43,220 bases of DNA from positions 1-43,220 of the forward strand of contig JANQSC010000007.1 in assembly GCA_028284235.1 (NCBI GenBank), given 5' to 3'. Within the stretch, counting starts at the first letter, position 1. The number at the start of each line of letters is the position of its first letter. Positions 1 to 8,907 of this stretch are shown here, in pieces. The stretch is from Opitutaceae bacterium (GTDB lineage Bacteria; Verrucomicrobiota; Verrucomicrobiia; Opitutales; Opitutaceae). Both the position numbers and the translations under genes were made by a program. The notes under the pieces are model-generated. The model was given only the letters and a program-made list of their open reading frames with translations, searched no databases and was not told where the DNA came from.

Positions 1-416
1 CCACCGTCGCCGACGAGGAAGGGAAAGTCGCCGGCGCCAACATCGTCTCCGGCAACCACCGGACTCCCGACCTCGACGTGGTACCCACCGCCGTATTCAC
101 CATTCCCAATCTCGCCGCGGTCGGTCTGACAGAGGCCCAAGCCATCGAGCAGGGCATTCCCTATCGCGTCAACAAAGGTTCGACCACCGGCTGGCCCTCG
201 TCGAAACGCATCGGCGAGAAACATTCCGCCTACAAAGTCCTCATCAATACCGACGACAATACCATTGTCGGCGCCCACCTCGCCCGCCACAATGCCTCCG
301 AAGTGATCAACCTTTTCGCACTGGCCATAAAACACGGAATCAAAGCCGCCCAGCTCGCCGAATTTCCCTGGGCCTACCCAACCTACTCCTCCGACCTAAA
401 ATACATGGTGAAGTAG
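1..416 (+). CDS. NAD(P)/FAD-dependent disulfide-reductase-like flavoprotein, C-terminal part
   Basis: The frame is open from base 3 and runs to the stop at 414-416; the start lies left of the window. The visible part, about 137 residues, matches the end of the FAD domain and the dimerisation domain of the glutathione reductase/dihydrolipoamide dehydrogenase family: TAVFTIPNLAAVGLTE, then KVLINTDDNTIVGAHL. These enzymes are cytoplasmic homodimers that pass electrons from NAD(P)H through FAD to a disulfide or another acceptor. The classical C-terminal HPT..E motif, whose His-Glu pair protonates the thiol, reads AYPTYSSDL here, so the His is replaced by Tyr. That variant fits a divergent reductase subgroup rather than true glutathione reductase or lipoamide dehydrogenase. 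The active-site CxxxxC is outside the window, so the substrate cannot be judged. Confidence 0.85.
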   Translation, partial: TVADEEGKVAGANIVSGNHRTPDLDVVPTAVFTIPNLAAVGLTEAQAIEQGIPYRVNKGSTTGWPSSKRIGEKHSAYKVLINTDDNTIVGAHLARHNASEVINLFALAIKHGIKAAQLAEFPWAYPTYSSDLKYMVK

Positions 417-466
417 CTCCCATCCTCCAATCTCCCCATCTCTCAATCCCTCCGTCCCTCCGTCCC

Positions 467-946
467 ATGAAACTCCTCCGACTCCTGCCTCTCTTCGCTC
501 TTTGCACTCCCACCTTCGCTCAGCCGACGACGCAAGAGTCGCTTCACGAAACCATCGCCGCCTACGCGACCGTCATTCAAGCTCAGGAAAATGTCATAAT
601 TTTTGAATACGAAGGCAGCCAGCTCGTTTGCATCTCCGACGTCGCCGCGGACCGAATGCGCATCGTCAGCGAAATCGTCGACGCGGAAAAGCTCCCGCTC
701 GAGCAACTCGTCATCTGCATGCACGCCAACTTCCACTCCGCCCTCGACGCCCGCTACGCCGTCGGCAACGGCTATCTTTACTCGGCGTTCATCCATCCCC
801 TCTCCCCGCTGACGACAGAACAAATCGAATCCGCGATTCGACAAGTCGCCCATTTAAAGTTGACCTTCGGCACCGAATACTCCTCCGGCGAACTCGTCTT
901 CCCCGGTGGAGCCGACGAAGAGGAAGACTCGACACGCGATATATAG
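467..946 (+). CDS. Small exported protein with YbjN/chaperone-like fold, function unknown
   Basis: This is a 159-residue protein that starts MKLLRLLPLFALCTPTFAQ, a clear Sec signal peptide with a likely cut after TFA. The mature part has two motifs: MRIVSEIVDAEKLPLEQL and ALDARYAVGNGYLYSAFIHP, followed by a helix and FGTEYSSGELVFPGG. The alternating strands and two long helices, and the D-RYA..-G-L-.aFiHPL pattern, resemble small YbjN-like or type III-chaperone-like proteins; this comparison is from memory and is inference. The C-terminus is acidic (DEEEDSTRD). It lies 50 bases after the flavoprotein on the same strand and may be cotranscribed. No catalytic motif is visible. Confidence 0.7.
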   Translation: MKLLRLLPLFALCTPTFAQPTTQESLHETIAAYATVIQAQENVIIFEYEGSQLVCISDVAADRMRIVSEIVDAEKLPLEQLVICMHANFHSALDARYAVGNGYLYSAFIHPLSPLTTEQIESAIRQVAHLKLTFGTEYSSGELVFPGGADEEEDSTRDI

Positions 947-960
947 CGACAGCGTAACAA

Positions 961-1054
961 CTCATAATCTTAATCCTACTCTTGATCATGATCAAATCAG
1001 GAGAGTCTTGAGGATGATTATGAGTAGGATTAAGAGTATGATTAGGATTATGAG
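961..1054. repeat. Inverted-repeat element of TAATC/GATTA type, copy 1
   Basis: The left arm (961-993) begins CTCATAATCTTAATCCTACT and the right arm (about 1016-1054) ends GATTAGGATTATGAG. The reverse complement of the right arm matches the left arm over about 33 bases with roughly five differences, so the transcript could fold into a long imperfect hairpin. Both arms are built from short units of the form TAATCNTA. The element sits between the small exported protein and the convergent symporter gene. A second copy is at 38561-38663, and both copies end in TATGAG followed by MTGAAG. It could act as a bidirectional transcription barrier or be a non-autonomous mobile repeat; it encodes nothing. 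Confidence 0.75.
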
Positions 1055-1087
1055 ATGAAGCGAGGGTGTGGACTTGTTAGACAGTCT

Positions 1088-2839
1088 CTAAGTCGGGCGC
1101 CTCTTTTTCGAATATATATAAAGTCCTGTTCCCAAACTGAGCATAACCGCAGCGATACCGCCAATCGCGACGCGCCCTTCGACGGGGTTGGGGATCAGCA
1201 GTAGCAACGACACGAACGCTCCGTAGACAAGCGCCATAACGCCGATGGTCTTCGCCTGGAAAACCGTGTTGTCGTCACCCACTTCTCGCTCGAAATCGAC
1301 CTCTCTGCGGGAATCCTCGAAAAACTGGCGCACCTGCTTCTCGTAGTCTTCATCTCTAATCGGGAACAGCCAACCGACCGAAAAGAAAAACAGGGACGAA
1401 AGCGGAATATTCACGAGAAAGGACCAGGTCACCGGATGATTCACAATGTAGTCGACGGAAGACTCGCTGAAGAACACGTTCAAGATGCGGCGGCCCGTCT
1501 CCGTTCCGATTCCATCGAATATCAGAAAGGAAACGAGAAGCCCAAAACCGAGCGTCGCCAACGGGGCCCATTTTGGCGAGCGACTCGTGAAGATTCCCCA
1601 GAATACGGGAATCGCTAGAGGAACGGTCAACCTGCCATTTAATTGTTGATACATGTCAAACAACGAAATGCGTCCTCTTTCCGCAATGAGAACCGACAAC
1701 CCAACCACTACGATTGACAATACAACCGTTACCGCTTTACCCGCGGTGAGAAGTTCCGCCTGGGAAGCCTGGCCCTTGCGTATCCGCGGTTCATAGACAC
1801 TTTTCACAAAGTAGCCCGCATTTCGGTTCAAAGCGCTGTCCATCGACGACATCGTCGACGCGATAATGGCCGCCACCAGCAATCCCAGCAACCCATTCGG
1901 CAATACCTGTATCGCCACCGCGATGTAGCTGCCTTCCGCCGGGATATCCAATGAAGAGAACTCTTGTTCAATGTTGGGGGAGAACGAGCCAGCCACCATT
2001 GGAACCGTGAACCAGCAGATTGGAAGCGACAAATAGCCAATGATCGGGACTATAGTAGACAATCGGGCGTGCTTCGAGTCTTTAGCCGAAATGTAGCGGT
2101 GGGCCGTCGTCAGGTTGTTCCGTGAAACCAAGCTCGACAAGACAAACCCAGCGATCCAAATCATATCGTAGGACGTATCGTGGGGTAGAATGGGGTTCAG
2201 CAACCGATCGGGAATCGCATCAAAATACTCGCCGAATCCTCCCAATTGGTACACCGCCAGAAGGAATACGGAAACGCTGACCGACATAAGCAGACCCAGC
2301 TGAATAAAGTCGCTGGCGATCACCGCCCAACGCCCTCCGTAAAGGGACATGATGGTGACGCTCGCCCCCGTCGCAAATATCGTAGCGGACTGCGGCACGT
2401 CGAAGACGCTGGAGATGATTACAGAGACGGCGACCATCCAAACTGTCGCAGTCACGAGACTCCCCACAATCATAAGCCAGGAATAGACCTGCTCCGTAGC
2501 CACTGAAAATCGCTTGCGAACCGCGCGCATCGCTGTGACGGCCCGGACTTGACGCAGACGAGGGGCGAACCAGGAAAACCCAAGAACGTAGCCCATAATA
2601 TCGGTGATTGTTACCACGAAGATCACTACGCCATAGGTGTACGCTATGTGCGCGGCTCCGGTAAACGCCCAGGCACTGACGTTGGACGCGAATACACTCG
2701 CCCCCAAAAGCCACCACGTGCAGCGAAATCCTCCCGCAAAATAGTCGACCGAGTTTCGGTTGAGTTTTTTGAATACGAGACCGACCGACGCAACGAAACC
2801 GAAGTAAAAGACAATCGCGAAGTAGTCGTAGGGGCTCAT
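1088..2839 (-). CDS. Sodium/solute symporter, SSS (SLC5) family
   Basis: This is a 583-residue inner-membrane transporter. It opens with MSPYDYFAIVFYFGFVASVG and shows about 13-14 hydrophobic segments. The stretch around NVSAWAFTGAAHIAYTYG near residue 55 and MSSMDSALNRNAGYFV near residue 340 correspond to the sodium-binding and Ser-Ser-Leu-Asp-like regions of SSS carriers. Family members take up sugars, sialic acids, uronates or amino acids with Na+. A TTG nine bases upstream (2846-2848) could also start the gene, but the ATG at 2839 gives the usual first helix. It follows the lacI-type gene by 73 bases in the same direction and is best read as the inner-membrane uptake step for the glycan degraded by this locus. 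The exact sugar cannot be read from sequence. Confidence 0.9.
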   Translation of the reverse strand: MSPYDYFAIVFYFGFVASVGLVFKKLNRNSVDYFAGGFRCTWWLLGASVFASNVSAWAFTGAAHIAYTYGVVIFVVTITDIMGYVLGFSWFAPRLRQVRAVTAMRAVRKRFSVATEQVYSWLMIVGSLVTATVWMVAVSVIISSVFDVPQSATIFATGASVTIMSLYGGRWAVIASDFIQLGLLMSVSVSVFLLAVYQLGGFGEYFDAIPDRLLNPILPHDTSYDMIWIAGFVLSSLVSRNNLTTAHRYISAKDSKHARLSTIVPIIGYLSLPICWFTVPMVAGSFSPNIEQEFSSLDIPAEGSYIAVAIQVLPNGLLGLLVAAIIASTMSSMDSALNRNAGYFVKSVYEPRIRKGQASQAELLTAGKAVTVVLSIVVVGLSVLIAERGRISLFDMYQQLNGRLTVPLAIPVFWGIFTSRSPKWAPLATLGFGLLVSFLIFDGIGTETGRRILNVFFSESSVDYIVNHPVTWSFLVNIPLSSLFFFSVGWLFPIRDEDYEKQVRQFFEDSRREVDFEREVGDDNTVFQAKTIGVMALVYGAFVSLLLLIPNPVEGRVAIGGIAAVMLSLGTGLYIYSKKRRPT

Positions 2840-2871
2840 TGCTCGCAAACACGCTCGATTTTCGAAATCCC

Positions 2872-2892
2872 AGGAGCTGATATCGAGCTCCT
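2872..2892 (-). other. Intercistronic stem-loop between the lacI-type and symporter genes
   Basis: AGGAGCT at 2872-2878 and AGCTCCT at 2886-2892 are perfect complements around the 7-base loop GATATCG. There is no T-run after it, so it does not look like an intrinsic terminator. It could shape mRNA processing or relative expression of the symporter. Confidence 0.35.
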
Positions 2893-2912
2893 CAGGCTAA
2901 TTCCCTGTCACA

Positions 2913-3959
2913 TCAGTTTCCCGGGAGCGATGCTCCTTCGACCCAACGCCCTGCGACTTTCAATACATGGGGCTCTTCTGGCAAGCCCCTTTCATTGCGA
3001 TTAATCTGCCCCGCCACGAGATCAACCGCAGCCGCCCCCACCGATTCAAACCGCTGGTCGATTCCCGCCAAGCCAGCGCTGTCCGGCTGGCCAGGAAGCA
3101 AGTCCATCTGGGCGAAACTCACGTCGCCCGGAATTGAAATCCCGCATTCCTGCAACAATCTATAAAAGTAGCCCACTCCCAAAATGACCTCCGGCTTGTG
3201 CGTGGCGAACCAGTCTCGCAAGCGACGCTTTTCGCTGCCGTCAAATTCAAACTCGAAGAAGGGAAGCCGATCCAACTCGGGGTGGTTCGTCTGGAAAAGC
3301 AGAAACGCCGCAAGCCACCGACCCTGAGTTCGCTCGTTGACCCAAGACCGCGTGGCAAACGCGATTCTCCGATAGCCTTTTTCAAGAATGCACTCGAGCG
3401 CGATCATAGCGGAGCCAAAATGGGACATCACCGCTCGGTTCAACCGTTTCGGCTTTGTCACCGAAAACCCAATACCCGCGGCTGAAAAGCGTCGCCAATC
3501 GAGCGAGTAGTCGTATTCCCCCGGATGGTCTTTCACGTCCACGCTGGGCACCAGCACGGCCTGAATCCCTCTCTGGTAGAGCACCTGCGAAATCCGGTTG
3601 AACGAATTGTCGTACTCGCTGGGCATAAAGTCCTCGACTTTGAACCCCAGCTCCTCCGCTCGTTCTTCAACCCCTTTGCGGTAGAGTTGGTGCGTGACGT
3701 TTCCCGTTCCCCATTTGCGCGTCTGGAATTCGGGGGGCACGATCGCCAGAATCGACTTGTTCGCCCAAACCCGCCTGCGCCTCACATCCGACATTAGCGT
3801 GGTGACCATCGGATTCGCCCGGTATTCCAGCTTTTTGGCCAGATCGACGATTCGCTTGCGGGTTTTTTCCGATACGTCGGGCGCGTTGTTCAACGCTCTC
3901 GACACCGTCGTTCTGGAAACGCCGGCCAAGCGGGCTAACTCGCGAATCGTCATATTCAT
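2913..3959 (-). CDS. LacI-family transcriptional regulator
   Basis: This 348-residue protein has a classic N-terminal LacI helix-turn-helix: MTIRELARLAGVSRTTVSR, then ALNNAPDVSEKTRKRI and the hinge region near residue 60. The rest is a periplasmic-binding-protein-like effector domain, with ILAIVPPEFQ near residue 72, QAVLVPSVDVKDHPGEYDYS near residue 140 and a late PGDVSFAQMD segment. Two start codons are six bases apart (3959 and 3953); either leaves the HTH intact. It lies between the TonB receptor and the symporter, which implies local control of this glycan locus by a sugar ligand. Candidate operators with the core GTGAC-N2-GTCAC are at 7211-7230 and 8766-8785. Confidence 0.95.
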   Translation of the reverse strand: MNMTIRELARLAGVSRTTVSRALNNAPDVSEKTRKRIVDLAKKLEYRANPMVTTLMSDVRRRRVWANKSILAIVPPEFQTRKWGTGNVTHQLYRKGVEERAEELGFKVEDFMPSEYDNSFNRISQVLYQRGIQAVLVPSVDVKDHPGEYDYSLDWRRFSAAGIGFSVTKPKRLNRAVMSHFGSAMIALECILEKGYRRIAFATRSWVNERTQGRWLAAFLLFQTNHPELDRLPFFEFEFDGSEKRRLRDWFATHKPEVILGVGYFYRLLQECGISIPGDVSFAQMDLLPGQPDSAGLAGIDQRFESVGAAAVDLVAGQINRNERGLPEEPHVLKVAGRWVEGASLPGN

Positions 3960-4028
3960 CGAATTGATACCCCTCGATCAAAACGAGACAAGAAACAAAG
4001 CGGATTCCATCCGGAAGGGGCAATAGGA

Positions 4029-4059
4029 AGCGGCGATCCACACACAGTAGACCGCCGCT
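4029..4059 (-). terminator. Stem-loop after the TonB receptor gene
   Basis: AGCGGCGATC at 4029-4038 pairs with GACCGCCGCT at 4050-4059 (nine of ten bases, 11-base loop). It lies just past the stop of the receptor gene on the minus strand. There is no good U-tract, so it may only partly separate the receptor gene from the lacI-type gene downstream. Confidence 0.3.
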
Positions 4060-4105
4060 GGTAACAACTAATTACAACTGGATTTTCAGTAGACAGCTGC
4101 AGCAC

Positions 4106-7060
4106 CTAGAAACGCACCGTTGTACTCAACTCGTAGGTCGTCGGGGGCTCGTTACGAAACTCCCAAACCGGCAAGTCGGAGTAATCATCTACACGTCCGC
4201 CCCAGACTTTGACGTCCCCGTTCTCAAAGTCGTGAAGGTTGCGAACTCTGAATCGAAAATCGACCGGATTCTCGCGAAACTGCGTCCGATACAAAAACGA
4301 CAACGTCACCGGATGGCGCGAGCCGTCGACCCATTCGCGCCCATCGCGAAGCGAGAGCAGATAGTTGTCGGAGTAGCGGCCTTGCAAGAGGACGCGCATC
4401 TCCGGCAGAAAGAAGTTCTCCCCGAACTGATAGTCCAAGATCCAGCTGGCCATGTAGGGACGCGCTCGCGAACCGATGATATTCCCCACGCCCGCGTTGT
4501 CGACGAGCACTTTCTCCGCGAACTCCAGCGATTCGCGCAGATCCTCCTCCTCGTCGGGCAAGGTGCCCTCCTCGTACCTCGGATCGTTCGGCCAGTTCTC
4601 GTCGAGGAAGGCCTGGCGCACCGGCACGCGAGCCCGCGCGAGTTCGACTTGCGCCGTGTAGTCCGTCAAGTCGCGCTCGCTGACGATGTCGTTGTGGGAC
4701 ACGGCTAGCCTCGCCTGCAGCCCTGCCGTGCGACGCATCATGAGATTGAGCTCCCATCCCTCCACCGTTTCCGAGGCGAGAATCTGGCGGTGCTCCTGGT
4801 TCAAGCCCATACCGGTGGGCTGGTATCCCGGCTGCTCCGGATCGGGCTCCAAGTAGATGATCGTGCCGTCTTCCTCGATCTCGAAAAACTGATCGTTGAA
4901 CAAGCGCTCGACCTCGCCCTGGTTGTTGTCGCTCGAGACGCGGAACGCCACATTTTCGCGATCAATCTCGAACAATGCCGCGGTAACCGTGAACCTGTCC
5001 TCCATGAACGTGCCTTTGAAGCCGATCTCGTTCGTCTTGCCCTCCTGGGCGCCGATGATGCGGCCGAGGAAATCCTCCGTGCCCTGCCAGCGGAAAGACG
5101 TCGACTGGTTCGCGTAGACATTGAACGTGTTGGTCAACGAATAGACGAGACCCGCGTTGTACGTCGTCGCCGACTGTATCAGCTCGGGTGGATACGCGTA
5201 GAACTCTGGAGCGTCGTCCGGCGAGCCCACGTATACATCTTGACCCCAGTAGGCGATCTCGCCGAACTCCGCGACGCGCTCGGCACGCGTGCCACCCGGC
5301 AATTGGTAGCGCTTGAGCGAGAATTCGTCCTCGCGAACGCCAAAGAGCGATCTCAGCCTTCCATTGAAATAAGTGCCGTTGGAAGAGAGCGAGGCCGACT
5401 TTTGATAGCGCTTGTCCGTGTACGGCTTGTTCGCAGTCGTATAGTCCACCCAAATTGGCTCGAATATCCCGGGAACGTTGGGCAGATTCTCGGGAAGCAG
5501 ACTATCCCAGGTATTCGGGTTGCGCAATTCAGGGATCGGATCGGTTCCCGAGAATTCCGCGAACGCGCGGATACGCTCCCGCCCTTCCAAGTCGACAGTC
5601 GGATCGTAGGTCTGCGTCTCCGGATCCCAGGCTTTCGCTTTGTTCACCAGTCGCTGGCGAAACGAGTACGCTTCGTCGTCGAGATAGGTGACGTTGGCGA
5701 CGAGGAACTGGGAGAAATTCTCTCCAATCTCGAGCGGGTAGGACGCCGTCGCTCGAACCGTGTTCACGTCGTTGCCGAACCACTTCTGGTCGAGGTCTCC
5801 GAAGTTGTAGAGAGTCCCGTCGCCGGCAACGTTGATCGCGTCGTCGAAATCGCTGTCATTGCGGAACTGATACTGCTCCTGCAGGTTAGCCGCGAACTCG
5901 ACATTCAAATCGCCCAACCGTTGCTCGGCGATAATCGTGTAGTTGTAAACCTCGCGATCCTGAAAACTCCGCGATCCGTAGGCGTTGACCTCGGGAGGGA
6001 TCGGCCCAAGCGTTAGCAGCGGGTCGCCATCGCGATCGAACACCGTCTCCGTGTTTCCCTCGTACAGGGCGATTTCATCCCCTCCCGATCCATTCCTGCG
6101 ATCCGCATCCGCGATCGTGAACGGCTCCAGAAATCCGCCATTCCCGTCGGACGGGTAGTAGAGCCTCGTCCTGCCGTCGTAGTAGTCGCCGTCCGCGGTG
6201 ATGAACTGGCGGCTCGACGAACTCAGCCCCCGGCCTTCGGCGGCTCGCTGCTGCACCCTCAGGTCGGACTTCGCTCGCGAGCGATCGAAATCGAGGTGTT
6301 CGAACTCAAATCGGAATATCGTGTTCTCAGTCGCCTTGAATGTACTCGCTAGGTGGATACCTTTGAGGGCGTCGTCACCCCAGTCGATATACGAACGGTC
6401 CGACTTGTCGACATAGTTGAGACGAAACGCGAGCTTCTCCGACAGCTGCCGGTTCAAGTCCAACTGGACTCGATAGGAATCGTGGCTTCCATACTGCCCG
6501 TAAATCGAGCCGAAGTTGCGGAACTGGGCGCGCTTCGTATAGATCGACGCTTGCCCGCCCGGGGAAGTGTCCCCAAACATCAGCGAGTTCGACCCCTTGT
6601 TGAAGTCGAGCCGCTCCACATTGTACATGTCGGAACGCGAGTACCAAATGAAGTTGTTGCGGGCCGACTGAGCGTTCTCGCGTCCTCCGGTCACCATTCC
6701 GCGGAACGACGACAAATTCTGGTCGTTGCGCGTTTCATCCTGTCGAAACGCGTCCATTCCAGCAATGTAGAAAGCGGCGTCCTCCAGAGTATTGATGCCG
6801 AGATCCTCCATGAATTCGGTAGTCAACGCGTCGACGCTTATCGGTATGTTCTTCAGTTCCTGATTCGTCCGGCTTCCGGTGAGGGTGGTGGACGCGCGCC
6901 ATCCTTCGTCTCCGGAGGTGTCGACAGTGAACGGGGAAAGCTCGAACACTTCCTCCGCCGTTTGATCGTCCTGGGCGGACGCTCGATGTGTGATTATAAA
7001 AACCAGGCAGACGCAAATACAGGCGACTGCTCGAATGCCAATAGAGACATGAGTATTCAT
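4106..7060 (-). CDS. TonB-dependent outer-membrane receptor
   Basis: This is a 984-residue outer-membrane beta-barrel receptor. Residues 1-30 are a signal peptide ending in HRASAQ. It is followed by an acidic stretch and FELSPFTVDTSGDEGWRAS (about residues 39-57), a segment common at the N-terminus of Opitutae TonB receptors and possibly the energy-coupling (Ton-box-like) region. The plug follows: TTLTGSRTNQELKNIPISVD, then LGINTLEDAAFYIAGMD, FRGMVTGG and VERLDFNKGSNSLMFGD. The barrel ends in the usual aromatic residue (LSTTVRF). Such receptors import oligosaccharides or siderophores using TonB-ExbBD. Its place between a LacI regulator and a beta-helix polysaccharide-active protein points to an oligosaccharide (inference). 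A dyad lies about 150 bases upstream. Confidence 0.95.
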   Translation of the reverse strand: MNTHVSIGIRAVACICVCLVFIITHRASAQDDQTAEEVFELSPFTVDTSGDEGWRASTTLTGSRTNQELKNIPISVDALTTEFMEDLGINTLEDAAFYIAGMDAFRQDETRNDQNLSSFRGMVTGGRENAQSARNNFIWYSRSDMYNVERLDFNKGSNSLMFGDTSPGGQASIYTKRAQFRNFGSIYGQYGSHDSYRVQLDLNRQLSEKLAFRLNYVDKSDRSYIDWGDDALKGIHLASTFKATENTIFRFEFEHLDFDRSRAKSDLRVQQRAAEGRGLSSSSRQFITADGDYYDGRTRLYYPSDGNGGFLEPFTIADADRRNGSGGDEIALYEGNTETVFDRDGDPLLTLGPIPPEVNAYGSRSFQDREVYNYTIIAEQRLGDLNVEFAANLQEQYQFRNDSDFDDAINVAGDGTLYNFGDLDQKWFGNDVNTVRATASYPLEIGENFSQFLVANVTYLDDEAYSFRQRLVNKAKAWDPETQTYDPTVDLEGRERIRAFAEFSGTDPIPELRNPNTWDSLLPENLPNVPGIFEPIWVDYTTANKPYTDKRYQKSASLSSNGTYFNGRLRSLFGVREDEFSLKRYQLPGGTRAERVAEFGEIAYWGQDVYVGSPDDAPEFYAYPPELIQSATTYNAGLVYSLTNTFNVYANQSTSFRWQGTEDFLGRIIGAQEGKTNEIGFKGTFMEDRFTVTAALFEIDRENVAFRVSSDNNQGEVERLFNDQFFEIEEDGTIIYLEPDPEQPGYQPTGMGLNQEHRQILASETVEGWELNLMMRRTAGLQARLAVSHNDIVSERDLTDYTAQVELARARVPVRQAFLDENWPNDPRYEEGTLPDEEEDLRESLEFAEKVLVDNAGVGNIIGSRARPYMASWILDYQFGENFFLPEMRVLLQGRYSDNYLLSLRDGREWVDGSRHPVTLSFLYRTQFRENPVDFRFRVRNLHDFENGDVKVWGGRVDDYSDLPVWEFRNEPPTTYELSTTVRF

Positions 7061-7182
7061 TCGTAGTGGTAGGGTTGGTTATTGTAGTCGGGTGTGAAAA
7101 CGAGTCGACGCGAACGCCCTCCCGCGGCTGAAATCAACCTTGCGGACGGAGCCTCGAATCCTCGTCGACCTCTATCCCTACA

Positions 7183-7230
7183 CGTGTGGCATTCCAGTTC
7201 AATCCACACGTTCCGTGACACGTCACGGAA
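7183..7230 (-). promoter_or_regulatory. Candidate LacI operator and promoter of the TonB receptor gene
   Basis: TTCCGTGACACGTCACGGAA at 7211-7230 has perfect 9-base arms around a 2-base centre. It shares CCGTGAC-N-CGTCAC with a second dyad at 8766-8785. A second inverted repeat, CGTGTGG at 7183-7189 with CCACACG at 7204-7210, abuts it. On the minus strand a possible -35 TTGAAC (7197-7202) and a weak -10 AGGGAT (7174-7179) with a 17-base spacer lie on the receptor side, so a bound repressor would sit at the promoter. Assignment to the LacI-family protein at 2913-3959 is inference. Confidence 0.6.
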
Positions 7231-7247
7231 ATCCAGGGAAAACGGGT

Positions 7248-8720
7248 TCAATCCGTCGTGAGCGGCTCTGGAACCGTATTGCCGAAATACCGGTTGTCCG
7301 ACAGGCGGTTGTCTCGGCTTTCCCCGAAGTCGAACCCCGTTCCGGAACCCAAGTTCACAATCACGTTTCGCTCGTACCTCGTCCCAGCCGGCCAAGTCTT
7401 CCATCGCTTGTGATAGGCGATCTTCAATCCCGACTGTTCCTCGTCCACGATGATCGTGTTTCCCACGAAAAGCGTATTGGTCGCCGAGCCGGAGACTCTT
7501 ATGGCGTATTTGCCGTCGTCTTTCCACCCGTCCACTCGCCCGTCGCCGACGATTAAATTGCCTCGGACGATCGTGCCGTCGTTAAACCGGTCAGGGCCGC
7601 CCGTCACCAGCATCCCAAAGTCGTTGTCGTGAAGATGATTGTACTGGATGACGGTTCGCTTGCTACGAAAGTCGCTGTCCACGCCGCCCGCGTCGACATC
7701 ACCCCGGTTCGCTTTCGTATAGCGGAACTCGTTGAACTGCCAAAGCGCATCGTCCGTATTGAAGTTGAACGCGGCGTTGCCCGACCCCTTGATCGCGCAC
7801 GTGTCGAACACGTTGCCCTCCATCAGCGGCGCTTCCGCTACGCGCACGATCAACGCGTTCGCGCCGGTTCGTCGGAAGAGATTGCCCCGGAAAACCCAAT
7901 TCCGGTTCGGAGTCCAGTTCACGTTCTTGTCGATCTCGCGATCGTCGAAATCAGATTGGTTGGAAACCCCCGTCCGGTCCACGTCCGAAATCACGTTTTC
8001 CTCGAAGAAAACATCGTCAAATCGCACAGGAATTCCACTACCGTCGTCATAGGCTTTAAAGTACACTCCCCCGTTGTCCTTAGTATCCATATCCCCGTTT
8101 ATTCCATGGATAACCAACCTCGAAAACCGAAAACCCTTGAGAACGCCGCCCCCGACAGGTCCTCTCGCTTGCACGAGTATTCCGACTTTTCGAAGTTTTC
8201 CGCCCTTGTCCGGCTCAGGATACGCGACATCCGCAAACTCAGTCTGATTCCGCCTCTCCCATTCCTCTAACGAACGCCCAGACTCCTCCTCCGAATTGTA
8301 GTTTGTGATCTCCAAATCCTGGATACTCCAGTATTGCTGATTATAAAGCCTTATTGCGCAACTGATCGGAGGTCCGCCCGCCGCGTTGCCATTAGTTTTC
8401 CCATCCCCGTCGATTCTTGGGAGCGGGCCGGCTCCATAGCGACCGACCACGATTGGCGAACCCTCTTTTCCTGAGCCCTTCAGCAACAACGAACCGCGCC
8501 ACGAGCTTCCCGACCGGAACAAGAGTCGATCTCCGCCTTCATACCGATGGGCGCTGGCCCGAGAAAGCGACCTCCACGCCGCCGCCTCGCTCGTTCCCGC
8601 CGCGCCGTCATCCCCGTCAATGGAGTCTACAAAGTAGGACCTGGACCCAATCACTTCCGTGGCAAAGCAAACTATGAAAACAAAACGAACAACTAACGGG
8701 GCTCTAAGCCGCGACTTCAT
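7248..8720 (-). CDS. Exported right-handed parallel beta-helix protein (polysaccharide lyase/hydrolase-like)
   Basis: This 490-residue protein uses the ATG at 8720; a TTG at 8732 is less likely. It has a signal peptide (KSRLRAPLVVRFVFIVCFA) and then the entry motif YFVDSIDGDDGAAGTS..AAWRSLSRA common to secreted beta-helix proteins. Repeated short strands of the NxI/NxF type follow: NVISDVD, NLFRRTGANALIV, NVFDTC, NHLHDNDFG, NLIVGDG, NTIIV, NVIVNL. This is the signature of a pectate-lyase-like solenoid, found in several polysaccharide lyase and glycoside hydrolase families and epimerases. No catalytic triad can be assigned. It lies just upstream of the TonB receptor on the same strand and most likely acts on the polysaccharide in the periplasm or outside the cell. 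Confidence 0.8.
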   Translation of the reverse strand: MKSRLRAPLVVRFVFIVCFATEVIGSRSYFVDSIDGDDGAAGTSEAAAWRSLSRASAHRYEGGDRLLFRSGSSWRGSLLLKGSGKEGSPIVVGRYGAGPLPRIDGDGKTNGNAAGGPPISCAIRLYNQQYWSIQDLEITNYNSEEESGRSLEEWERRNQTEFADVAYPEPDKGGKLRKVGILVQARGPVGGGVLKGFRFSRLVIHGINGDMDTKDNGGVYFKAYDDGSGIPVRFDDVFFEENVISDVDRTGVSNQSDFDDREIDKNVNWTPNRNWVFRGNLFRRTGANALIVRVAEAPLMEGNVFDTCAIKGSGNAAFNFNTDDALWQFNEFRYTKANRGDVDAGGVDSDFRSKRTVIQYNHLHDNDFGMLVTGGPDRFNDGTIVRGNLIVGDGRVDGWKDDGKYAIRVSGSATNTLFVGNTIIVDEEQSGLKIAYHKRWKTWPAGTRYERNVIVNLGSGTGFDFGESRDNRLSDNRYFGNTVPEPLTTD

Positions 8721-8765
8721 GAGTTTGACCAATGTCAGCTTCCCAATTCCCGGTCAAAAGCTCTA

Positions 8766-8785
8766 GACCGTGACGCGTCACAGGG
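8766..8785. promoter_or_regulatory. Candidate LacI operator in the divergent spacer
   Basis: GTGACGCGTCAC at 8770-8781 is a perfect 12-base palindrome inside GACCGTGACGCGTCACAGGG. Its core matches the dyad at 7211-7230. It lies 46 bases before the beta-helix gene and 123 bases before the sulfatase, so one protein bound here could control both directions. Confidence 0.6.
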
Positions 8786-8907
8786 ACGGCGCAAAGCGCA
8801 AGCGAGGCGGACTCTAGTGCCAAAGCCGAAATCACCGTCTACGATTGTCTTGCCTCATGATTTCGTGAAGCATTTGATGAAGGAAACCGCTAATCACACC
8901 CTCCCAA

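Noticed and set aside
961-1054. Possible CRISPR-like array because of the TAATC units
   Set aside because: Units are short, imperfect and arranged as inverted arms, without spacers of constant length.
4790-6016. 408-codon plus-strand frame inside the TonB receptor gene
   Set aside because: Composition is Arg/Val/Leu-rich without motifs; the receptor on the minus strand has clear plug and barrel features.
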